Below, piece after piece: positions 44,010 to 49,743 of a stretch of 49,743 bases of DNA (within the stretch, counting starts at the first letter, position 1; each line of letters starts with the position of its first letter). The stretch spans positions 1 through 49,743 of the forward strand of contig CBDTXZ010000002.1 of assembly GCA_965364515.1 (NCBI GenBank). Direction: 5' to 3'. The notes under the pieces are model-generated. The model had not been told where the DNA came from. It saw only the letters and a list, made by a program, of their open reading frames with translations, and ran no database searches. This DNA is from JAHEDH01 sp965364515. Its GTDB lineage: Bacteria > Actinomycetota > Acidimicrobiia > Spongiisociales > ZC4RG35. The position numbers were made by a program, and so were the translations under genes.

Positions 44010-45893
44010 TCAATCCGGGGCGAGCGGTATCGTCCGACGAACCGGACGCCGGGGCTCGGCCCGCCCGTACACGGTGGTCCGTTCGTACGGCGTCCTGCCG
44101 GCGTTCCTGATCACCCGTTCGAAGTCGGCCGGACTCACCTCCTGACCGTGCGACGCTCCAGCGGACCGGGTGATGATCTCTCCCATCAGTGTTCCGCCGA
44201 GGTCGTTGCAGCCGGCGTCGAGGAGCCGCGCACCACCGTCGAGCCCGAGCTTCACCCAGCTCGCCTGGATGTTGTCGATCAGTCCATCGAAGGCGATCCG
44301 AGCAACGGCATGGATCAGGACGACCTCATCCCAGGTTGGTCCCGGCCGGGCTCGGCCCCGAAGGAAGATCGGCGAACCCATGTGCACGAACGGCAAGGGC
44401 ACGAACTCGGTGAACCCACCGGTTCGCTCTTGCACCTCGCGAACGACGGAGTAGTGATTCGCCCAGGATCGAGGGCCATCGATGTGACCGAACATGACCG
44501 TGGCGGTGGACCTCAACCCGAGCTCGTGTGCGGTGATCATCACGTCGGCCCATTGCGCCGTCCGGATCTTGTCTGGACACAGGTGCTCTCGCACGCGGTC
44601 GTCGAGGATCTCCGCTGCGGTTCCCGGCAGCGTGCCGAGGCCGGCATCGCGCAGTCTCGTGAGGAACTCCGCCACCGGCATCCCGAGCGTCTCGGCACCC
44701 TGCCACACCTCGAGCGGGGTGAATCCGTGGATGTGCATGTCCGGGAGCCGCTCTTTGATCGCCTCGACCACACCGGCATAGAAGTCGCCCGTGAACTCGG
44801 GATGGATCCCGCCCTGCAGGGTGACCTCGGTGGCACCGCGATCCCATGCCTCCTGGGCTCTGTCGACGATCTCTCCGGTCCCCATCAGATACGGGTCGCC
44901 CCGGAGGTTGAGGCTTCGCGGCCCCTTCGAGAACGCACAGAACCCGCACCGGAAGTAACACATGTTGGTGTAGTTGATGTTGCGGTTCACCACGTAGCTG
45001 ACGTCGTCGCCATTCGCTCTGCTTCGCAGGCGGTCTGCGGTCCACGCGATGGCATCGACGTGATCCCCACGCGCCCCGAAGAGCAGCTCGAGCTCCTCGG
45101 TGGTTGGTCGCTCTCCAGCGAGAGACCGCTCCAGGATCGGCGCCAGTGCGCCGGCACCAGCGAGCTGTTCAGGAGCACTTGCCGTCGTCCAGGTCGGATC
45201 GGCCCATTCGGCCGAGAAGCGTCTGTCGGGCACCGGCGGCGCCTCATCGACTCCGGGAGCCCATCCGTACCGGGGTCGTGCCGCACCCGAGCCGTCGACC
45301 TGTCCCAGCCATGCCGTGAACTGGTCGGCCGGGAGCACCCGGCGAACCTCGTCGAGATCCACTCCGATCGGCAGCGCGGTCCGCTCGACCAGCCGACGTC
45401 CTGGCAGCGCATCCCTCAACTCTCCGATCCGCTCGGAGTCCCAGTCACGGAGCAACAGGTCGCCCGCACCTGCGTCGACCGCAGCGAGAGCCTGAGGCAC
45501 ATCGTCCACGAACACGGACACGGACACATCCAGGCCCGGCCGGTCCATGCGCCTGGCGACTCCGGCGACCGAGGAGCGCGTCGTCCGCAGGAAGGCGGCT
45601 CGAGTCCGGACGACGGCATCCATCGTGAGGTCCTCGTCGTCGGATCCCGCCACCGTGACGCGCCACCCCGGCACGTTTCGGAGGTCCAAGGCCGTCGCAG
45701 GGTCGAGCAACCAGGCCGTCGTTTCCAAACCCGGCTCGGTTCCGAGCGTCAACACCCCGTGCTCGGCAGCCAGCGCAACCTCTGCCTGCTCGATCGCGCC
45801 GACTTCGAGCGTGCCCGTGTGCTCTCGCACCCTCGACTCCAGGTTCGCCTCGTTGATCTGATCCGACGGGCGAATCCTGAGGAACGTGATCAT
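44010..45893 (-). CDS. cofH: F420 synthesis radical SAM protein CofH with extra N-terminal module
   Basis: 627 residues, against about 370-400 for stand-alone CofH. The C-terminal part (about 245-627) is CofH-like: the radical SAM cysteines are C312, C316 and C319 in CYFRCGFCAFSKG, followed by LQGGIHPEFTGDFY and IHGFTPLEV. It joins tyrosine to the ribityl-uracil intermediate in making the F420 deazaflavin (7,8-didemethyl-8-hydroxy-5-deazariboflavin). The first 205 or so residues are soluble alpha/beta-like and match nothing I recognise; residues 205-245 resemble the linker of fused FbiC. ATG 45893 overlaps the cofG stop as ATGA. Confidence 0.92.
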   Translation of the reverse strand: MITFLRIRPSDQINEANLESRVREHTGTLEVGAIEQAEVALAAEHGVLTLGTEPGLETTAWLLDPATALDLRNVPGWRVTVAGSDDEDLTMDAVVRTRAAFLRTTRSSVAGVARRMDRPGLDVSVSVFVDDVPQALAAVDAGAGDLLLRDWDSERIGELRDALPGRRLVERTALPIGVDLDEVRRVLPADQFTAWLGQVDGSGAARPRYGWAPGVDEAPPVPDRRFSAEWADPTWTTASAPEQLAGAGALAPILERSLAGERPTTEELELLFGARGDHVDAIAWTADRLRSRANGDDVSYVVNRNINYTNMCYFRCGFCAFSKGPRSLNLRGDPYLMGTGEIVDRAQEAWDRGATEVTLQGGIHPEFTGDFYAGVVEAIKERLPDMHIHGFTPLEVWQGAETLGMPVAEFLTRLRDAGLGTLPGTAAEILDDRVREHLCPDKIRTAQWADVMITAHELGLRSTATVMFGHIDGPRSWANHYSVVREVQERTGGFTEFVPLPFVHMGSPIFLRGRARPGPTWDEVVLIHAVARIAFDGLIDNIQASWVKLGLDGGARLLDAGCNDLGGTLMGEIITRSAGASHGQEVSPADFERVIRNAGRTPYERTTVYGRAEPRRPVRRTIPLAPD

Positions 45894-47026
45894 TGGGAGA
45901 CCTCCATCTGTGGTGCGAGCGCGTACCCGCGGTCGTCGACGCCGGCCATGACCTTGCTCATGAGCGCCGAATCGATCCACTCGTCGGCGATGAACTCTGG
46001 ATAGACGGGCAGTCTGGGCACCAACTCGAAACCGGCGCCGGTCGTGCGTGAAGTCAATTCGTCGAGGTGGGGCCAGGGAGCCTCGGGGTTCACCCAGTCG
46101 ATCGTGAGCGGCGACACCCCGCCCCAGTCGTTGATCCCGGCAGCCAGGTAGGTCTCGAATCGATCGGTGAGGTTCGGGGGAACCTGGAGGTTGACCTCGG
46201 CGCCCAGCAACCATCGTGCGACCGCCACCACCCGTGCGAACCAGGCGGGGATCGGCTCGGCGTGCCCGCGCATCCGGGTGTCGGCCTTGGCGCGGAAGTT
46301 CTGCACGATCACCTCTTGGATGTGCCCGTGACGGGCGTGGCTCTCGCCGATCGCCAAGATCGAGTCGACGATCTCGGCGTTGGTCTCCCCGAGACCGACG
46401 AGAATCCCGGTCGTGAATGGGATCCGCAGCCGTCCGGCGGTCTCGATCGCCTCCATGCGGACGACCGGATCCTTGTCCGGGCAGTTGTGGTGCGGCATAC
46501 CCGGCTCCATCAGCCTGGGAGAGATGTTCTCGAGCATCATCCCCATGGAGACGTTCGACGGTCGCAGTGCCGCCATCTCGTCTGCTGACATCACGCCAGG
46601 ATTGGCATGAGGGAACAGCCCGGTCTCGGCGTTCACCAGCTCCGACATCTCCTCCACATACCCGATCGTCGTCGTGTGACCGTGGGCCTCCAGAAACTCC
46701 CTTGCCTGGCGCCATCTGGCCTCGGGACGGTCTCCGAGCGTGAACAGTGCCTCGGTACAGCGATGGGAGTCTCCGGCCGCCGCGACCGCGAGAACCTCGT
46801 CGGGCTCGAGATACATGCCTCCTGCACCGGGCGGCTTGGCGAAGGTGCAGTAGGTGCAGGTGTCCCGACACAGCGTGGTGAGCGGGATGAAGACCTTGCG
46901 GCTGTAGGTGATCGTCCGACCGTGACCCTCATCCCTCAGACGAGCGGCTTCCTCGAACAGGGGAGCTGAGTCCACCTGGCCATCGAGATAGGCGATGGCG
47001 AGGTCGCGGTCGGCATCTGGATGCAT
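45890..47026 (-). CDS. cofG: F420 synthesis radical SAM protein CofG
   Basis: 378 residues from ATG 47026; a GTG at 47029 is one codon upstream. The radical SAM cysteines are in CRDTCTYCTF (CxxxCxxC), followed by CofG blocks GYVEEMSELVNAETGLFPHANPG (read in two parts), SMGMMLENISPRL and GINDWGGVSPLT. It works with CofH to build the deazaflavin of F420. Most actinobacteria have both as one FbiC protein; here they are separate but overlap by 4 bp. Confidence 0.95.
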   Translation of the reverse strand: MHPDADRDLAIAYLDGQVDSAPLFEEAARLRDEGHGRTITYSRKVFIPLTTLCRDTCTYCTFAKPPGAGGMYLEPDEVLAVAAAGDSHRCTEALFTLGDRPEARWRQAREFLEAHGHTTTIGYVEEMSELVNAETGLFPHANPGVMSADEMAALRPSNVSMGMMLENISPRLMEPGMPHHNCPDKDPVVRMEAIETAGRLRIPFTTGILVGLGETNAEIVDSILAIGESHARHGHIQEVIVQNFRAKADTRMRGHAEPIPAWFARVVAVARWLLGAEVNLQVPPNLTDRFETYLAAGINDWGGVSPLTIDWVNPEAPWPHLDELTSRTTGAGFELVPRLPVYPEFIADEWIDSALMSKVMAGVDDRGYALAPQMEVSQ

Positions 47027-47032
47027 CACGCA

Positions 47033-47038
47033 ACGGTA
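47033..47038 (-). promoter_or_regulatory. -10 element of the cofG-cofH operon (TACCGT)
   Basis: On the minus strand TACCGT is followed by 6 nt and ATG 47026. Leaderless start likely; it favours the ATG over the preceding GTG. Confidence 0.45.
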
Positions 47039-47067
47039 CCCGGTCGTCGAACTTCGGTTGTCGGTCT

Positions 47068-47844
47068 TCAGCCCAGCGAGCCCGAGGCGCCGACCACACC
47101 GCCGTCCACCGGCAGGATCACCCCGGTCAGCCAGCGGGCCTGTTCCGAACAGAGATAGGTGATCGCTGCCGCCACATCGATGGGCTCACCGAGCGCTTCG
47201 AGCGGGTGTGTCGATGCCGCAGCCTGCTCGTCGGCCGACCACAGCATCTCGGAGAGTCTGGTCTTGACGACACCGGGCGCAACCGCATTGACCCTGATCT
47301 CGGGCGCCAGCTCGAAGGCGAGTTGGTGGGTCATGTGAATGAGCGCCGCTTTGGAGATGTTGTAGGCGCCCATGATCGGGGCCGGTCGGAGACCGCCAAC
47401 CGAGGCCACGTTGACGATGGCGCCGCCGTTGTCCTTCATCCAATGGCGGTAGGCGGCGCGCGACCAGACGAGGGGCGCTCGCTGGTTGACAGCCCATGTC
47501 TTGTCGACGGCCCCCATGTCGACGGTTGCGAGCGGGCCGCCGGAAGGGTTCGTGCCGGCGTTGTTGACGAGGATGTCGATGGCACCGAATCGTTCGAGCG
47601 TCCGTGCCATCGTCTCCTCGGCAGCTTCGTCGGAATCGGCCCGCGCCGCGAGCGCCAACACACGATCTGCGGGCACTCCGGCGGCGATCAGCTCGTCCGA
47701 TGCATGCTCGACGTTCTCGGGCTTTCGAGAGGTGATCACGACTCCCTCGGCTCCACTCTCGGCGAGGACCCGGGCGGTCTCGAGCCCGATCCCCCTGCTC
47801 GCTCCGGTGACGATCGCCACTTTCCCGTCAACTCGCACGTCCAC
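47068..47844 (-). CDS. Short-chain dehydrogenase/reductase (SDR)
   Basis: 258 residues, classical SDR. Cofactor motif TGASRGIG, then NNAGTNPSGG, the catalytic Ser in VNVASVGG and YNISK (Tyr/Lys). The conserved PVDGG is near the C-terminus. The substrate cannot be told; FabG-like and related reductases share these motifs. GTG start with GGAG 9 nt upstream. TAAGAT on the minus strand (47872-47877) is a good -10. It lies 41 bp upstream of cofG, on its own promoter. Confidence 0.93.
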   Translation of the reverse strand: MDVRVDGKVAIVTGASRGIGLETARVLAESGAEGVVITSRKPENVEHASDELIAAGVPADRVLALAARADSDEAAEETMARTLERFGAIDILVNNAGTNPSGGPLATVDMGAVDKTWAVNQRAPLVWSRAAYRHWMKDNGGAIVNVASVGGLRPAPIMGAYNISKAALIHMTHQLAFELAPEIRVNAVAPGVVKTRLSEMLWSADEQAAASTHPLEALGEPIDVAAAITYLCSEQARWLTGVILPVDGGVVGASGSLG

Positions 47845-47871
47845 TTCGTCACTCCGTTGTCGCTCGGGGCG

Positions 47872-47877
47872 ATCTTA
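47872..47877 (-). promoter_or_regulatory. -10 element of the SDR gene (TAAGAT)
   Basis: On the minus strand TAAGAT lies 27 bp before the GTG, leaving a leader of about 20 nt with a GGAG ribosome site. Confidence 0.4.
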
Positions 47878-47944
47878 CGGACTGGGACGTGGACGATCGG
47901 GCTCGCGAACGAAACACGACCGACTGCACGTGATCGGATGTGGC

Positions 47945-48454
47945 TCAGTGCCCTCCACGCTTCACGCCGCCGTATTTCATGCGAGTGTCGCTCATGGCGG
48001 CGGCGCGCTGATCGGGATCACGGACGTCGGCAGCCACGAGCACGCCGATGAACAGCGTGTGGGTGCCGAGGTCGTGGCTCTGCACGACGCTGCATTCCAT
48101 CCACGCGATCGCCTCGTCGAAGATCGGGGCGCCGGTGACGCCATCGGTCACCGGCCGACCGTTCAATGCTCCATCCTCGTATTCCGCCGGCTTGGAGAAC
48201 TTCACGAAGGGCCGCGTGTCCTCACTCGACCAGAGGTTGACGGTGAACGAGCCGCCCTCGGAGATGAGCCGATGGGTGACCGCCTTGTTGTCGACTCCGA
48301 TCCCGATCAGCACGGGCTCCATCGACAACTGCGTGATCCAACTGGTTGTCATCCCGTTTCGTTCGTCACCCGATCGGGACCCGACGAGCGCGAGGGCGTT
48401 CGGGATCATCCAGGTGACTTTGTTGACGACTTCGTCCTGCAATTCGGCTGTCAT
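47945..48454 (-). CDS. Flavin reductase-like FMN-binding protein
   Basis: 169 residues, the split-barrel flavin reductase family. Blocks: ALALVGSRSGDERNGMTTSWITQ (flavin-binding start, read in two parts), the PVLIGIGVDNKAVTHRLI strand and FTVNLWSS; the C-terminal DLGTHTLFIGVLVAADV region carries the His typical of these proteins. It may use FMN with NAD(P)H; an F420 link is possible given the nearby cof genes but nothing in the sequence shows it. ATG 48454 has GGAG at 7 nt. TACGGT on the minus strand (48481-48486) is a possible -10. Confidence 0.88.
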   Translation of the reverse strand: MTAELQDEVVNKVTWMIPNALALVGSRSGDERNGMTTSWITQLSMEPVLIGIGVDNKAVTHRLISEGGSFTVNLWSSEDTRPFVKFSKPAEYEDGALNGRPVTDGVTGAPIFDEAIAWMECSVVQSHDLGTHTLFIGVLVAADVRDPDQRAAAMSDTRMKYGGVKRGGH

Positions 48455-48568
48455 GGGATCTCCGTGTTGGGGTCGACTCAACCGTACTCAGGGTCGGTGT
48501 GCCGACATAGTGAGCGACTTCGTGCGGCACCGGCACCATCGGCGAAGAACAAAGCCGTGGAGACGATC

Positions 48569-48574
48569 TAGTCT
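48569..48574 (+). promoter_or_regulatory. -10 element of the UspA gene (TAGTCT)
   Basis: TAGTCT, then 7 nt, then GTG 48582; no ribosome site. It fixes the start of the UspA-family protein. Confidence 0.5.
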
Positions 48575-48581
48575 GCTCGCC

Positions 48582-49091
48582 GTGAACATCCTCATCGCCA
48601 CCACTGGTGTGCTTGGCCCGGCACCGGTCTCCCAACTCTGCGAGAAGCTCCTGGGTGACGATGGATCGGTGACCGTCATGACGGTGATCGAGATCCCTCA
48701 CACCTTTCTGGAGACGATGGACGAGAACGAGCGGCGGTCGTTCTTGAACTCGGGCGACTGGGAGACCGAGACCGCAGAGATGAAGGCCCTGACCTATCTC
48801 GAGGAGCGTGGACTGCGGGCAGTCGAGCCGATCGTGGCAGCGATGCGCGCGATCAATGTCGAACCGAGCATCACGTTCGTGGAAGGCGCCGACCCGGTGG
48901 ACGCAATCATCCGCACGGCACTGGACATCTCTGCAGACATGATCATCATGGGCGCAACTCGTCGGTTGTTCACCGAACAGGCGTGGACATCGGTCTCGGC
49001 CCGTGTGATGGATCGGGTTCATTGCCCTCTCGTCCTGGTTCCAGGAGCCCGCAACGACGACACCGCCGAGAAGTCGGACTCGAAGGACTGA
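48582..49091 (+). CDS. Universal stress protein (UspA) family
   Basis: 169 residues, one Usp domain. The N-terminal strand VNILIATTG is followed by a longer acidic insertion (MDENERRSFLNSGD) than in typical members. The C-terminal ADMIIMGATRRLF...SARVMDRVHCPLVLVPG part has the MGA opening of the ATP loop, but the usual G-x9-G-S/T is weak, so nucleotide binding is uncertain. GTG start set by the nearby -10. Divergent from the flavin reductase gene. Confidence 0.85.
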   Translation: MNILIATTGVLGPAPVSQLCEKLLGDDGSVTVMTVIEIPHTFLETMDENERRSFLNSGDWETETAEMKALTYLEERGLRAVEPIVAAMRAINVEPSITFVEGADPVDAIIRTALDISADMIIMGATRRLFTEQAWTSVSARVMDRVHCPLVLVPGARNDDTAEKSDSKD

Positions 49092-49100
49092 GCCGGCTCT

Positions 49101-49562
49101 TCAGCCGCCGACCGTCACCACCATCGTCTCGCCGCAGTACCCCTCGACCGAGTCCCGGGCCGCCACGATCACCGATCCTTCAGACATCTCCACTCCACCG
49201 AGTGACCTGGTGAACGGTTGTTCGTCGACGTGTGGATGTGTGAGCTCTCGGACGCCGAGCACCTCGCCCGACTCGGACTCGATGCGCCATTCGTCGGCAT
49301 ACTTGTCCCACCCGGTGTCCGGTGATGACACCGTCACTGCAAACCGGTACGGGCCGTCACCGGTCACCTCGACGGCAACGACGTCGGCACAGCGTCGCTG
49401 TGAGGCCGTCGTGGTCTGAGCCGCAGCCTCCGATTGCTCCGCCGAGCTGCCTGCCGGCACGGAGCCCGGCGTCACCGTGACCGCCGTGGTTTCGGCGCCC
49501 CCACACGCGGCGACGAACGACGCCATCACGACAGCAAGGACGAGTCGGGTGCGGTTGCTCAT
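49101..49562 (-). CDS. Predicted lipoprotein, function unknown
   Basis: 153 residues. The signal ends in the lipobox SFVAAC (C21), then a Thr/Ser/Ala-rich linker and a compact beta-rich domain (about 55-153) with WDKYADEWRI, ELTHPHVDEQPF and two cysteines (RRCADV and GYCGET). The His-Pro-His block may bind a ligand; this is a guess. No family is named. Convergent with the UspA gene, 9 bp apart. A start at 49562 is chosen because the signal peptide begins there. Confidence 0.75.
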   Translation of the reverse strand: MSNRTRLVLAVVMASFVAACGGAETTAVTVTPGSVPAGSSAEQSEAAAQTTTASQRRCADVVAVEVTGDGPYRFAVTVSSPDTGWDKYADEWRIESESGEVLGVRELTHPHVDEQPFTRSLGGVEMSEGSVIVAARDSVEGYCGETMVVTVGG

Positions 49563-49574
49563 GTTCCAATCCTG

Positions 49575-49627
49575 CCATGCGACTGCGATGTGCGACGACC
49601 CGGCGACGCAAACCGCACGTCGCATGG
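49575..49627. repeat. Imperfect inverted repeat between the lipoprotein gene and the minisatellite
   Basis: CCATGCGAC (49575-49583) pairs with GTCGCATGG (49619-49627). Pairing can continue inward with one bulged base (TGCG/CGCA). The inner 35 nt include GACGCAAAC, also found in the arms of the 16-bp hairpin at 23954. It lies just upstream of the lipoprotein start. Confidence 0.5.
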
Positions 49628-49643
49628 CGCAGACCAGCCGCAC

Positions 49644-49743
49644 GTGGAACGTGGAGCGTGGAGCGTGGAGCGTGGAGCGTGGAGCGTGGAGCGTGGGGCG
49701 TGGGATGTGGGGTGTGGGGTGTGAAGCGTGGGGCGTGGAGCGT
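49644..49743 (+). repeat. GTGGAGC 7-bp minisatellite, continuing past the right edge
   Basis: Fourteen complete heptads from 49644 to 49741: mostly GTGGAGC, with GTGGAAC, GTGGGGC, GTGGGAT, GTGGGGT and GTGAAGC variants. Variants cluster toward the right half. A frame reads through on the plus strand with a 7-residue protein period but has no sign of being a gene. The same heptad family occurs at 30614-30689. Confidence 0.9.

Noticed and set aside
44148..46004. Antisense open frame of 618 codons over cofH
   Set aside because: Shadow of the CofH gene: no recognisable domain, low-complexity Arg/Gly/His-rich translation.
49584..49724. Plus-strand frame through the right-end minisatellite
   Set aside because: Open because the 7-bp unit has no stop in this frame; the translation is a simple heptapeptide repeat without a ribosome site.

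Overview
This 49.7-kb window is GC-rich (about 65% by eye) chromosomal DNA, densely coding on both strands, with no rRNA, tRNA, prophage or insertion sequence that I can see. The gene set points to Actinomycetota: a RamB-type glyoxylate-cycle regulator, cofactor F420 genes (cofG/cofH), a DUF4032 kinase-like protein, a TIGR03084 (mycothiol-dependent-isomerase-like) protein, adjacent lhr and nei as in mycobacteria, and a dapB/M16 peptidase ... dapA-rnj ... ftsK order that also recalls mycobacteria. The unfused cofG and cofH (most actinobacteria carry fused fbiC), a split E1alpha/E1beta 2-oxoacid dehydrogenase and the W-rich repeat S8 protease make a deep-branching class such as Acidimicrobiia my best guess. 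That placement is inference.

Layout. 1-3554 (minus): a membrane electron-transfer module made of a four-cluster Fe-S protein, an NrfD/PsrC-type quinol-binding membrane subunit and a membrane-anchored cytochrome c that runs off the left edge. 3808-7743 (minus): malate synthase, isocitrate lyase and a type II GAPDH-like dehydrogenase, divergent from a RamB-like regulator (7845-9299). 9638-13016 (minus): E1alpha, E1beta and E2 of a pyruvate or branched-chain 2-oxoacid dehydrogenase. Together these genes handle acetyl-CoA supply and use. 13192-16299 (plus): three membrane proteins of unknown role, the last bactofilin-like. 16312-22425 (minus): dapA, RNase J, a lipoprotein, a DUF1684 protein and FtsK. 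22540-24395 (plus): a thioredoxin-TPR protein, a cyclophilin and a small membrane protein, set between dapA and dapB. 24408-26413 (minus): M16 peptidase and dapB.

26469-37073 (plus): DUF4230 protein, a VWA protein with an HExxH motif plus its AAA+ partner, a LOG-family protein, a TIGR03084 protein, a BtpA-like protein, a secreted subtilisin with 16 W-rich pentapeptides, an enoyl-CoA hydratase-family protein and an HD-GYP protein. 37183-37302 (minus) holds a possible 39-residue protein. 37450-44009 (plus): Lhr helicase, Nei glycosylase and DUF4032. 44010-47026 (minus): CofG and a CofH with an extra N-terminal module. The right end has an SDR, a flavin reductase, a UspA protein, a lipoprotein and a 7-bp minisatellite that continues past the edge.

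Two window-wide patterns stand out. Genes are packed with ATGA/GTGA start-stop overlaps. At least eleven transcription-unit starts show a TANNNT hexamer 6-9 nt before the start codon with no Shine-Dalgarno sequence, which suggests frequent leaderless transcripts. The least explained items are the CofH N-terminal module, the AAA+ protein with altered Walker motifs next to the HExxH VWA protein, the Fe-S/NrfD/Ig-cytochrome module, and the GTGNNGC minisatellite shared by two intergenic regions.
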